A stretch of 64,000 nucleotides of DNA from Clostridiaceae bacterium Marseille-Q4143 (GTDB lineage: Bacteria > Bacillota > Clostridia > Lachnospirales > Lachnospiraceae), in assembly GCA_018228645.1 (NCBI GenBank), contig CP073693.1, positions 558,001 to 622,000 of the forward strand. The letters run 5' to 3'. Positions 1 through 7,350 of this stretch are shown here, in pieces (within the stretch, counting starts at the first letter, position 1; every line of letters begins with the position of its first letter). The notes beneath the pieces were generated by a model. It did no database searches and was not told the origin of the DNA. It worked only from the letters and a program-made list of their open reading frames with translations. Made by a program: the position numbers and the translations under genes.

Positions 1-28
1 TAACTGATTGAAGTTTTTTCTTTTCCAT
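1..28 (-). CDS. Start of an unidentified gene, cut by the window edge
   Basis: An ATG at 28 opens a leftward frame that begins MEKKKLQSV and runs off the left edge. A GAGG ribosome-binding site lies at about 37-40, inside the stop region of the upstream permease gene, so the two are spaced as in one operon. The lysine-rich start would suit a signal peptide or a membrane protein, but nine residues are too few to assign. From its place after an ATPase and two permeases it could be a third transporter part or an immunity lipoprotein; this is a guess from context only. Confidence 0.5.
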
Positions 29-32
29 AGTT

Positions 33-797
33 TTACCTCATTTCTTTTTTCCCAAATTGGGTGACAGCCAGCGCGAAAAACAGGCCAAACACTACAATCG
101 CGCATGGCAGGAACGGAAACACCGAAAAAGCGGCGTCGGAAGTTTCTGCTGTAAAGTCATGGAGAGAGCAGGAAACGAGATAACCGCTGTAACAGTACGG
201 GTAGGCGATCCACAGCGGCGTATTCGCAACCAATACACCGGGAATCACAAGCAGCAGATTTAATCCCACAGAAAGAAGCGGCTTTTCAAACAGCACAGTG
301 ATGGCCCACATAGCCGCAATGCACGGCAGCATAGTCAGAAACAGCACCAAGCACCATTTCAGAAGATATAGGATCGGCAGGGTTTCTGTTACTCCCATTG
401 TCTGTGTCGCAATCAACCCAGCGATTACAAATATGACAAGAAACACCACCATCTCCATAAACAGATAAAAGGTAAGCACACAGAATTTGGCAATGGATAA
501 TGCGCAGCGGCTGACCGGCAGCGCCAGCATTTTCAGAATCCCGTTATTTCCTGTTTCTCGTCCTGCGATCATCACGCAAACCACGATCATGCTGAATGGA
601 AGCAGATAGTAGGCGTAAACAAGCGCACTTTGAATAAACATGGCAGGCCACGCATTGGTGTATTCCGGTGTAAAGTAGTTGCTCAAACTCGCAACCCCGG
701 AAACCACCACCAATAAAGGTGCAATAAAAATCAGGGGGACGATTTTGGAGCGTTTTACTTTCATAAACTCGATTTTGAGTAAATCCAAAAAGCTCAT
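33..797 (-). CDS. ABC-2 type permease of a peptide-immunity transporter (second permease)
   Basis: A 254-residue integral membrane protein with about six hydrophobic segments and the basic N-terminus (LLKIEFMKVKRSK) common in ABC-2 permeases of the EpiG/MutG/BcrB kind. With the ATPase at 1536-2300 and the permease at 814-1539 it would form one exporter that clears a peptide antibiotic from the membrane. Seen directly: hydrophobic profile, length, and operon spacing of 16 bases from the previous gene. Known of the family: lantibiotic protection exporters have one ATPase and two dissimilar permeases of about 240-250 residues. The substrate cannot be read from sequence. A bacitracin-type or general drug exporter is the main alternative. 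Confidence 0.8.
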   Translation of the reverse strand: MSFLDLLKIEFMKVKRSKIVPLIFIAPLLVVVSGVASLSNYFTPEYTNAWPAMFIQSALVYAYYLLPFSMIVVCVMIAGRETGNNGILKMLALPVSRCALSIAKFCVLTFYLFMEMVVFLVIFVIAGLIATQTMGVTETLPILYLLKWCLVLFLTMLPCIAAMWAITVLFEKPLLSVGLNLLLVIPGVLVANTPLWIAYPYCYSGYLVSCSLHDFTAETSDAAFSVFPFLPCAIVVFGLFFALAVTQFGKKEMR

Positions 798-813
798 TTC
801 TTATTATCCCTCC

Positions 814-1539
814 TTACTCGTAGCGTCTGTACTTCGCCAGCCACAAGCCCACAGCAAGGAACAACAGTGTTTCCACCAAAGCGACAAGGGCAACCGTCGA
901 ATCAGGCTGGGCGCTCATGGCTACTGCTGGTTTCAGAATAATCACAAAAGGATGCACCAGCAAAAGCGTCAGCCCCGAATTTGCAAGGGCCATACCACTC
1001 AGAAAACCGGCAACACCAATTCCAAGCGGCACCCACATATTTTCAAAGCGCGAGGAAATCAGCAGCATAAACGACAGTACCGGCATGGATGTGAGAAAAG
1101 AGTATCCGGCAAAGCGTACCAGCGTACCCATCTCAAATGCTCCGTCCGGCAAGTCCGTCATTCCGATCTGTGCAAGTGCCAGGTTTTGCAGCACGATTGC
1201 AACCAAAAACATGACCGTCAGAATCAGAAATTTGCACAGATACATGACTGGGACGCTGACGGGAAGCATATACATCTTCTTTACGGCACTTCCCTTAAAT
1301 TCCATGTTGTAGATCATGCAGGTAGCAACCACGATACCGAACAGATTCAGCACCATAATCATGCCGTAGAGCTGGGTCAACAAGACATCCATCGGGGCCA
1401 GCGGCAGATTCAGAAGTGTGTCTTTCCGCACAATGAAATTGACAAATGCGTAGGCGGCTCCCAAGACACCAACGGCCAGCAGCACAGGAATCACGCCGGT
1501 TCGCTTTTCTTTCCGAAGTTCGATTGCCAGCGTTTTCAT
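814..1539 (-). CDS. ABC-2 type permease of a peptide-immunity transporter (first permease)
   Basis: A 241-residue membrane protein (start MKTLAIELRKEKRTG) with six predicted hydrophobic stretches, matching the EpiE/MutE/SpaE size class. The start codon overlaps the end of the ATPase gene by four bases (1536-1539), so translation is probably coupled. It lies second in the leftward operon ATPase, permease, permease, unknown gene. The role is inferred from the family and the operon: export of, or immunity to, a membrane-active peptide. No residue pattern fixes the substrate. Confidence 0.8.
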   Translation of the reverse strand: MKTLAIELRKEKRTGVIPVLLAVGVLGAAYAFVNFIVRKDTLLNLPLAPMDVLLTQLYGMIMVLNLFGIVVATCMIYNMEFKGSAVKKMYMLPVSVPVMYLCKFLILTVMFLVAIVLQNLALAQIGMTDLPDGAFEMGTLVRFAGYSFLTSMPVLSFMLLISSRFENMWVPLGIGVAGFLSGMALANSGLTLLLVHPFVIILKPAVAMSAQPDSTVALVALVETLLFLAVGLWLAKYRRYE

Positions 1540-2300
1540 AATTTTGCCCTCTGCTTTCTGTCCATGTTATCTTTCTCAACCATAGAAAGGAACACATCTT
1601 CCAGATTGTCCGCAGCGAAGCCGGATTGCAGGGCGTATTGACGCAGATCATTCATGCTTCCCTCAAACAGCAGCCGCCCGTGGTTGAGAATCCCAATGTC
1701 ATCTGCAATCAATTCGATTTCAGACAGCATATGGGACGAGATCAGCACCGTGCAGTCGTAAAGACTGGGCAAGGATTTTACCAGATTGCGGATTTCGTGG
1801 ATACCAGACGGGTCAAGACCGTTTGTGGGTTCATCCAAAATCAGAATCGGCGGACGCCCCAAGAGCGCCCCGGCAAGGCCCAAGCGTTGCTTCATTCCCA
1901 GCGAATACTGTTTTGCCAGCCGGTCGCCAAACTCGGTCAGCCCTACCAGTTCCAGAGCATCTTCCACATCCGCTTTCAGCAGTCCCAAAATGCGGCGGAT
2001 AATGTCAAGATTTTCCCGCCCGGTGAGATTCGCGTAGAAAGACGGCGCTTCGATGAAAGAGCCGATCTCTTTGAGAATGGCAATCCGATCCTGCGGAAAC
2101 TGTTTCCCATCAATGGTAAAGCTGCCTTTTGTGGGATTGGTCAACCCCAACAGCATTTTCATGGTTGTGGATTTGCCTGCCCCGTTCGGGCCAAGAAAAC
2201 CATAAATGCTGCCCTTGCGAATATGAAGCGAAACATGATTGACCGAAGTGAAGTTCTTATATTTCTTGGTCAACTGTTCCGTTGTAATGATATAGTCCAT
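1536..2300 (-). CDS. ABC transporter ATPase, lantibiotic-protection type
   Basis: A 254-residue nucleotide-binding subunit, first gene of the leftward operon. Walker A is GPNGAGKSTTMK (about residue 38), the signature is YSLGMKQRLGLA, and Walker B with the catalytic Glu is LILDEPTNGLD, followed by the switch His in ISSHMLSE. The YSLGMKQR form is typical of MutF/NukF/BcrA exporters. The start at 2300 has an AAAGGAG ribosome-binding site. The gene is divergent from the response-regulator gene at 2457, and the 150-base gap carries 11-bp phased repeats. I infer that the divergent two-component system controls this operon. Confidence 0.9.
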   Translation of the reverse strand: MDYIITTEQLTKKYKNFTSVNHVSLHIRKGSIYGFLGPNGAGKSTTMKMLLGLTNPTKGSFTIDGKQFPQDRIAILKEIGSFIEAPSFYANLTGRENLDIIRRILGLLKADVEDALELVGLTEFGDRLAKQYSLGMKQRLGLAGALLGRPPILILDEPTNGLDPSGIHEIRNLVKSLPSLYDCTVLISSHMLSEIELIADDIGILNHGRLLFEGSMNDLRQYALQSGFAADNLEDVFLSMVEKDNMDRKQRAKL

Positions 2301-2362
2301 AGAAACATCTCCTTTCGATGCTTCTATGGTACAACTTCAACCTGACATCTACATTCTCCCGT

Positions 2363-2383
2363 CCTTACTTTTACCTTACTTTT
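2363..2383. promoter_or_regulatory. 11-bp phased direct repeat, likely response-regulator site
   Basis: The 10-mer CCTTACTTTT occurs twice, at 2363-2372 and 2374-2383, with an exact 11-bp period. OmpR/PhoB-family regulators bind such one-turn direct repeats as head-to-tail dimers. The site lies between the divergent ABC operon and the regulator gene, so it could serve either. A TATAAT at 2418-2423 is a plausible -10 for the rightward regulator operon, with no good -35. Confidence 0.6.
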
Positions 2384-2456
2384 CAAGGAACAAGAACGCA
2401 GAATGGACAGCCCATGATATAATAGAAACAAATAAAATCAGATTGGAGAAACTGCT

Positions 2457-3158
2457 ATGGATAATTCCTTTTTACATACTAAAAGGCTCCTGTTGGTAGA
2501 TGATGAACAGGAACTATTGAAAATGGTTTCAGATATATTGAAAGATGCAGGATTTGAAACTGTCCTTACCGCAATGACGGTCAAAGAAGCTATTTTGACC
2601 GCAAAAGAGGAAACTCCCGATTTAATTGTTTTGGATGTCATGCTGCCGGATGGGGATGGCTTTTCTCTGATGCAGCATTTCCGCACTTTTACCAATGTGC
2701 CGATCATTTTCTTAACAGCAAAGGACGAAGCGGCAGACAAATTATCGGGATTGGGACTTGGTGCAGATGACTACATTTCTAAGCCCTTTATGCCGCAGGA
2801 ACTGTTACTGCGTATCTATGCGGTACTGCGGCGGACCTACAAAGAGGATTCACCGCTGCTTGTTTTGGATGGATGTACGATTGATTTCAGCCGGGCCGAA
2901 GTCCATAAGGGCAGCGAAATTATCTCCCTGACAGCCAAAGAACATACTTTACTTGAAACGCTTGCCCGTAATGCTGGAAAGATTGTTACCGTAGATGCGC
3001 TTTGTGAAGCCCTCTGGGGGGATAATCCTTTTGGCTACGAAAACAGCCTCAATGCTCATGTCCGGCGCGTCCGGGAAAAAATTGAAACCGATCCATCAAA
3101 ACCCGTGTCCCTAATAACCATTAAAGGATTAGGCTATAAGCTGATAGCAAGGAAGTGA
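2457..3158 (+). CDS. OmpR-family response regulator
   Basis: A 233-residue two-domain regulator. The receiver domain shows the acidic pair (LVDDEQE), the phospho-acceptor Asp in LIVLDVMLPDGDGF, the Thr in IFLTAKDE and the Lys in YISKPF. The C-terminal half is a winged helix (GYENSLNAHVRRVREKIE). It lies five bases ahead of the kinase gene, so they are co-expressed. It probably binds the 11-bp repeats at 2363-2383 and switches on the divergent ABC operon. The signal is unknown; related systems sense peptide antibiotics. Confidence 0.9.
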   Translation: MDNSFLHTKRLLLVDDEQELLKMVSDILKDAGFETVLTAMTVKEAILTAKEETPDLIVLDVMLPDGDGFSLMQHFRTFTNVPIIFLTAKDEAADKLSGLGLGADDYISKPFMPQELLLRIYAVLRRTYKEDSPLLVLDGCTIDFSRAEVHKGSEIISLTAKEHTLLETLARNAGKIVTVDALCEALWGDNPFGYENSLNAHVRRVREKIETDPSKPVSLITIKGLGYKLIARK

Positions 3159-3162
3159 TGTC

Positions 3163-4527
3163 ATGAAATCATTCGGAAGTTATATATCTAAATATCTTGT
3201 GTCGTTCGTTGCCTTTATTCTGATATTGCTTTTTCTTAATGCAGTAGTATTCGGTCTGACTTTTCAAAAGATTGTGACCGAGGATTATGGCGATTCATCC
3301 CCGCAAGCCATGTTGGAAATGACTGCTACCGCCGCTACACCGGAACAATTATCGGATGAGGCGGTGCAAATGCTCCGACAGAATCATATTTGGGCGATCT
3401 ACTTGAACACAGATGGTCAATGTTATTGGTCGGTTGATTTGCCGGACAATGTGCCGAAAAATTACACAATTCAAGATGTCGCACTATTTTCAAAAGGGTA
3501 TATTGAGGATTACCCGGTTTTTATTTGGAACACCGATGATGGGTTGTTGGTGCTGGGCTATCCCACAGACAGCTACACAAAACTCACCAGCAATTACTAT
3601 TCCATTGCAGCACTTCAACGACTCCCCATCTTTGTGCTGGGGATGCTTGGCTTGGATTTGCTGTGCCTCTTTTCAGCCTATTACTTTTCCAAACGCAGAA
3701 TCATTCACAATACCGAACCGATTGTGTCCGCTGTGAAAACTTTGGCAGACGGAAAGCCAGTTTCACTTCATATCAGCGGAGAACTATCGGAAATTGCAAG
3801 CAGTGTAAACAAAGCTTCTTCCATTTTGAATAGGCAAAATGAAGCGCGGGCGAACTGGATCAGCGGCGTTTCCCATGACATCCGCACACCTCTCTCCATG
3901 ATTATGGGGTATGCGGACCGTATTGCAGAAAGTAAAGCTGCCAGCAAGAGCATCCGTGAACAGGCGGAAATAGTACGGAAGCAAAGTGTAAAAATCAAAG
4001 AGCTGGTGCAGGATTTGAATTTAGTATCGCAGTTGGAATATGAGATGCAGCCGCTTCATAAAGAGATGGTTCGCTTATCCAAACTACTGCGATCCTATGT
4101 AGCAGACCTGTTGAATACAGGAATTTCCGATAGCTACAACATCGGAATTAAGATCACTCCTGACGCCGAAAATGCTGTGTTGGAATGTGATGCCAGATTG
4201 ATTTCGCGAGCTGTAAACAACCTTGTCCAGAACAGCATGAAACACAACCCACAGAGCTGTGAAGTCTGCCTTTCGCTTACAGCATCGCAAAACCATCTTA
4301 TCTTGGCGGTTACGGATAACGGAACGGGTCTGTCTGCTGAAAAGCTGCAAGAGCTGGAAGAAAAACCGCATTATATGGAAAGCACAGATGAACGGCTTGA
4401 TTTAAGACATGGGCTTGGATTGCTGATTGTCCAACAAGTCGCCATAGCTCATAACGGCACTTTCAAACTTACTAGTGTTTTCCCGAAAGGGTGTGAAGCC
4501 ACTTTAATATTCCCGTATATCGGATAA
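3163..4527 (+). CDS. Sensor histidine kinase
   Basis: A 454-residue kinase with an N-terminal membrane helix, an extracytoplasmic loop of about 120 residues, a second helix near residues 155-175, and then the dimerisation/phosphotransfer region with the H-box SHDIRTPLS (about residue 240). A HATPase domain with N-box (NNLVQNSMKHN), G1 (VTDNGTGL) and G2 (RHGLGLLI) ends the protein. It follows the regulator gene at 2457 by five bases. The architecture is that of kinases partnering lantibiotic or bacitracin ABC exporters; the ligand is not readable. A strong terminator follows at 4549-4597. Confidence 0.9.
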   Translation: MKSFGSYISKYLVSFVAFILILLFLNAVVFGLTFQKIVTEDYGDSSPQAMLEMTATAATPEQLSDEAVQMLRQNHIWAIYLNTDGQCYWSVDLPDNVPKNYTIQDVALFSKGYIEDYPVFIWNTDDGLLVLGYPTDSYTKLTSNYYSIAALQRLPIFVLGMLGLDLLCLFSAYYFSKRRIIHNTEPIVSAVKTLADGKPVSLHISGELSEIASSVNKASSILNRQNEARANWISGVSHDIRTPLSMIMGYADRIAESKAASKSIREQAEIVRKQSVKIKELVQDLNLVSQLEYEMQPLHKEMVRLSKLLRSYVADLLNTGISDSYNIGIKITPDAENAVLECDARLISRAVNNLVQNSMKHNPQSCEVCLSLTASQNHLILAVTDNGTGLSAEKLQELEEKPHYMESTDERLDLRHGLGLLIVQQVAIAHNGTFKLTSVFPKGCEATLIFPYIG

Positions 4528-4548
4528 ACAGGCAAGTACAAATCTATA

Positions 4549-4597
4549 AGAAAACGCCAGATGCAGAGGTGCTACGCCCCTGGATCTGGCGTTTTCT
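4549..4597. terminator. Bidirectional terminator after the two-component operon
   Basis: The arms AGAAAACGCCAG (4549-4560) and CTGGCGTTTTCT (4586-4597) are perfectly complementary, with inner pairing CAG/CTG near the loop. The right arm ends in a T-tract on the plus strand, and the A-run in the left arm gives the same on the minus strand. It separates the two-component operon from the convergent sigma-like gene. Confidence 0.85.
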
Positions 4598-4672
4598 TAA
4601 TAAGCGCACTTCAAATCGGTATAACCTTCTTATTAACACTGACAAAAAACAGGCTCATCAAATGAAATTTTA

Positions 4673-5086
4673 TCAAAAATATTTTACAAGCTGCTTTAAT
4701 CCACGGCGGATACTGTCTCGGACACGGCTTGGGTCTACACCTTCTACTTCGGCAATTTCATTTACCGTCATTCCCAAATAATATCGGGCATAAATTCGCT
4801 TTGCCTGTTTCTCCGGCAGCTTCATCACAGCGGCATAGACCTGCTCCTGAAACTGTTTTTCCTCCAGAAGCATCTCCGGTGTTTGCGGCTTCAATAGCAC
4901 CGCATTTTCAATGCCATTCTCGCAATCCAGAGAATACTGTGCTTTATAACGATACATCTTTCGCTCATACGCAGCCTCCGCACGTTCAGCTGCTCGAATA
5001 GTCTCCATTACTTCCTCTGTCACATCTACAAAAAAGTCTGTTGTATAAATATCAGGATAAAGTTCCCGAAGGTTAATTTTCTTCAT
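4673..5086 (-). CDS. Sigma-70 region-4-like regulator, copy 1
   Basis: A 137-residue protein starting MKKINLRELYPD. The C-terminal half is a sigma-region-4/HTH unit (LPEKQAKRIYARYYLG, NEIAEVEGVDPSRVRDSIRRG); region 2 is absent. I chose the ATG at 5086 because a GGAGGT site lies seven bases upstream; an open frame extends further but has no such site and crosses the hairpins of the leader. Proteins of this type are found beside the int/xis end of Tn1549-like ICEs, where a role in element gene control is assumed. Two further copies lie at 20510-20923 and 27094-27507. Copy 1 and copy 2 are almost identical in DNA. Confidence 0.85.
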   Translation of the reverse strand: MKKINLRELYPDIYTTDFFVDVTEEVMETIRAAERAEAAYERKMYRYKAQYSLDCENGIENAVLLKPQTPEMLLEEKQFQEQVYAAVMKLPEKQAKRIYARYYLGMTVNEIAEVEGVDPSRVRDSIRRGLKQLVKYF

Positions 5087-5187
5087 TATGTACCTCCATT
5101 TCGATTCACGGGTGATTGACGGGTGAATCGAATGGAGGCGGAGACCGACACCGGCAGACAACCGGGTCATCTCCGAAAAAATGGCAA

Positions 5188-5222
5188 CAAAAAACGCCAG
5201 ATTTCCGTGAGAGAAAACTGGC
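5188..5222 (-). terminator. Attenuator-like terminator in sigma leader, copy 1
   Basis: On the minus strand a GCCAG...CTGGC hairpin with partial inner pairing (TTTTC/GGAAA) is followed at once by GTTTTTTG. It lies about 100 bases before the start codon of the sigma-like gene. Copy 3 has a slightly better stem and copy 2 a different stem of the same shape, in each case with the same T-tract. Confidence 0.65.
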
Positions 5223-5240
5223 ACGCCAAGAACAGCCATT

Positions 5241-5274
5241 ATTATACTGAATTACATGGAACGATAATGCCGAT
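5241..5274 (-). promoter_or_regulatory. Internal promoter with XRE-like operator in sigma leader
   Basis: A TATAAT -10 reads leftward (complement of 5241-5246). The position of its -35 is covered by ACGATAATGCCGAT (5261-5274), which closely matches AACGATTATGCCGAT overlapping the XRE start codon (12427-12441 and 32991-33005) and, inverted, ATCGGCATAATCGT at 32910-32923. A repressor bound there would block this promoter. No consensus -35 is seen. Confidence 0.5.
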
Positions 5275-5544
5275 GCAATGTTATATTTGCCCGGAGGAGG
5301 AGCAATGCTTTTTTTAACTGATGTAGATCATGTGAGCTTTGAAAAAGCAAACGAGACACGGCAAAATAACCTCCCATCGGCTACCGTGTCCCTGCAAGTC
5401 GTCATAGGTTTGTGTAAACGCAAAGAAACGGCGGCTCTGAAATCAAAGCCGCCGTTTCAAATGGGCGTGTCAAATTGTCTGCTCTACGACGGCTTTTTTT
5501 CTTTTGCCGTCGTCTGGCAGATTGTAGTTTTATTCTTTACCTAT

Positions 5545-5579
5545 ATGCTATATGGAAAGTTTGTAGATTTCATAAAGAT
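5545..5579 (-). promoter_or_regulatory. Response-regulator box facing the sigma leader (lantibiotic cassette)
   Basis: Minus-strand ATCTT-N6-ATCT repeats with an 11-bp period lie at 5558-5579, followed by a -10-like TATAGC at 5547-5552. A near-identical stretch precedes the immunity ATPase gene at 12106-12127. The box lies beyond the kinase stop codon, at the far end of the cassette, and points into the structured leader of sigma copy 1. Confidence 0.5.
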
Positions 5580-6103
5580 TTGAAAAAATAATGAGCGATA
5601 CCACAGTACCGCCCACTACTTTTAATATGGAATTTTGATAATAACCTGTGCGCCGCCAGTCTTTTTAGAATTGCTTAAAACAAGCTGCCCGTCATGTTGC
5701 TTGATAATGCTGCTTGTGATATAAAGTCCCATACCAAAGTGCATATTAGAAGTACGGCTTTTGTCGCCCATGAAAAACTGTTTCTGTGCATGATGTAGGG
5801 CCTCCGGTGTGAAGCCGCCTCCCTCGTCCGTTATAGATATATGTAAAAAGCAGTCCGTTTTTTGCACCGTTACATAAATTGTCCCCTGTGGTGGAGAATA
5901 GTCTAACGCATTGCTTATCACGTTCATAATTGCCCGTTCCAACAGCAGCTTATCCGCCTTGAGTGTGCCCAGGTTAGCCCCCGTTTCCAGTTGCAGACAA
6001 ATTCCTTTGGTAAGACATAAAGAGCTGATGTTGTATAAATAAAGTTGACACCTTATTCTCAAGGAATTCATGTATAATAAAAGAGAATAAGGAGGAACTC
6101 TCA

Positions 6104-6445
6104 ATGTCACGAACCCAACGTAAATACGACCAGGAATATAAGATCCAGGCTGTCAAACTTGCCAAAGAAATCGGCGGTGCTAAGGCAGCCAAAGAATTAG
6201 GTATCCCAGAAGGAACCATCCACACATGGCTGAAAGCAGTTAGAGCAGGCACATTGGATATTGGCGACGGTGCACATACTCCGGAAAGCGCGATGAGTCT
6301 TACTGAGGAGCTTGCCATGCTCCGCAAACGCGTTAAAGATCAGGACAAAGAAATCCGGCGTCTGAAAGAGGAAAATGAATTTCTCGAGGAAGCAAGCGCT
6401 TTTTTCGCAGCCAGCCGTCGGAAGTCAGCAAGAACCAAAGAATGA
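6104..6445 (+). CDS. IS3-family transposase OrfA (helix-turn-helix subunit)
   Basis: A 113-residue protein with an N-terminal HTH (AKEIGGAKAAKELGIPEGTIHTWLK) of the transposase-8 class and a C-terminal leucine-zipper-like coiled coil (MLRKRVKDQDKEIRRLKEEN). In IS3 elements OrfA binds the terminal repeats, and a -1 frameshift yields the OrfAB transposase. Its stop codon overlaps the start of OrfB by four bases. The ribosome-binding site AAGGAGG precedes the ATG. Confidence 0.9.
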   Translation: MSRTQRKYDQEYKIQAVKLAKEIGGAKAAKELGIPEGTIHTWLKAVRAGTLDIGDGAHTPESAMSLTEELAMLRKRVKDQDKEIRRLKEENEFLEEASAFFAASRRKSARTKE

Positions 6446-7350
6446 TGTTCATTGCCATAAAAACGAAAGACGGCGTGATTAAGGGAAAACTCTCATTCTA
6501 TTGCCGGATGCTTGGCGTCAGCCGCCAGGGTTTCTACAAATATCTTGCTATTAAAGATCGCCCTTGGAAATATCAGGATCTTGCTGATGCCATGAGAGTG
6601 ATCCATGCTGAGGATGAATGCAATGATACCTATGGACGTATTCGCATGTACCAAGCACTGCTCCTTAAGAATCCGACGGGAATCAAGATCCCCAGTGAAC
6701 GAACCGTTTACAGGGTTATGGATGAAATAGGACTTGTCCATCGGCCAAAGCGCAAGCCAAATGGCATTACCAAGGCTGATCGGGAAGCACGTAAGTCAGA
6801 TGATCTTCTGAAGAGAGAGTTCAAGGCTGATAAGCCACTTGAAAAATGCGTAACTGATATCACAGAAATCAAGGCAAAAGATGGAAAACTGTATGTTTCA
6901 GCCATCTTCGACTGCTTTGATTCCAGCGTTCTGGGACTGGCAATGGAAACAAACATGAAGGCAACTCTGTGTGAGCATACACTGGATAATGCCTATCTGG
7001 CGCATCCTGATCTGCGAGGTGCCATTGTGCACTCCGACAGAGGAAGACAATATACCAGTGAAACCTACCGTCAGGCGCTTTCTAAATATGGCATTATACA
7101 AAGCATGAACAGTGATGGTGGCAGGTGCCACGATAATGCTCGATGTGAAAGCATGTGGGCCAGAATGAAAAGCGAGCTTCTCTATGACCGCTACAATACG
7201 GAAAGCCTGACCACGGATGAGCTGAGAGTTCTTATTTGGAGATATTTCATCAGTTACTGGAACAACAGGAGGATCTGCTCTGCCAACGGTGGGCTTCCTC
7301 CTATGATTAAGCGTCAGAGATACTACCAATCTCTGGGCCTGGTTGCATAG
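6442..7350 (+). CDS. IS3-family transposase OrfB (DDE integrase)
   Basis: A 302-residue rve-type catalytic subunit. The DDE triad is visible as Asp in VTDITEI (about residue 138), Asp in VHSDRGRQYTS (about 198) and Glu in NARCESMWARMKSE (about 235). An N-terminal HTH_21-like part precedes the core. Length and motifs match the IS3 family. It overlaps OrfA by four bases; whether OrfAB is made by frameshifting or OrfB by re-initiation cannot be told here. Confidence 0.92.
   Translation: MMFIAIKTKDGVIKGKLSFYCRMLGVSRQGFYKYLAIKDRPWKYQDLADAMRVIHAEDECNDTYGRIRMYQALLLKNPTGIKIPSERTVYRVMDEIGLVHRPKRKPNGITKADREARKSDDLLKREFKADKPLEKCVTDITEIKAKDGKLYVSAIFDCFDSSVLGLAMETNMKATLCEHTLDNAYLAHPDLRGAIVHSDRGRQYTSETYRQALSKYGIIQSMNSDGGRCHDNARCESMWARMKSELLYDRYNTESLTTDELRVLIWRYFISYWNNRRICSANGGLPPMIKRQRYYQSLGLVA

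Larger units (their letters stand above)
5087..5520 (-). ncRNA. Structured leader of sigma-like gene, copy 1
   Basis: No convincing protein gene lies here. The stretch is a row of hairpins, read on the minus strand as a long 5' leader of the sigma-like gene: arms at 5486-5493/5506-5513, 5425-5436/5447-5458, 5355-5361/5384-5390 and 5196-5200/5218-5222, plus GGAGA/TCTCC paired around ACCGG/CCGGT at about 5138-5173 and CGATTCAC/GTGAATCG near 5102-5130. Two related leaders occur at 20924-21385 and 27508-27940, with changes that keep the pairing. The last strong hairpin is an intrinsic terminator (5188-5222), so attenuation of the sigma-like gene is a reasonable reading. DNA-level structure is the alternative. 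Confidence 0.6.

Noticed and set aside
4673..5239. Longer sigma-like protein starting at 5239 (also in copies 2 and 3)
   Set aside because: The added N-terminus would be read from the terminator hairpin and palindromes, and the ATG at 5086 has a proper GGAGGT. The extension is an accidental open frame.
5305..5583. A rightward frame starting MLFLTDVDHVSFEKANETRQ with a GGAGG site, also present at 27726-28004
   Set aside because: The two copies lose frame with each other after about 47 codons through a one-base difference in a hairpin loop, the start is missing in copy 2, and the frame runs through conserved hairpins. The pairing is conserved rather than the protein. A short antisense peptide cannot be fully excluded.
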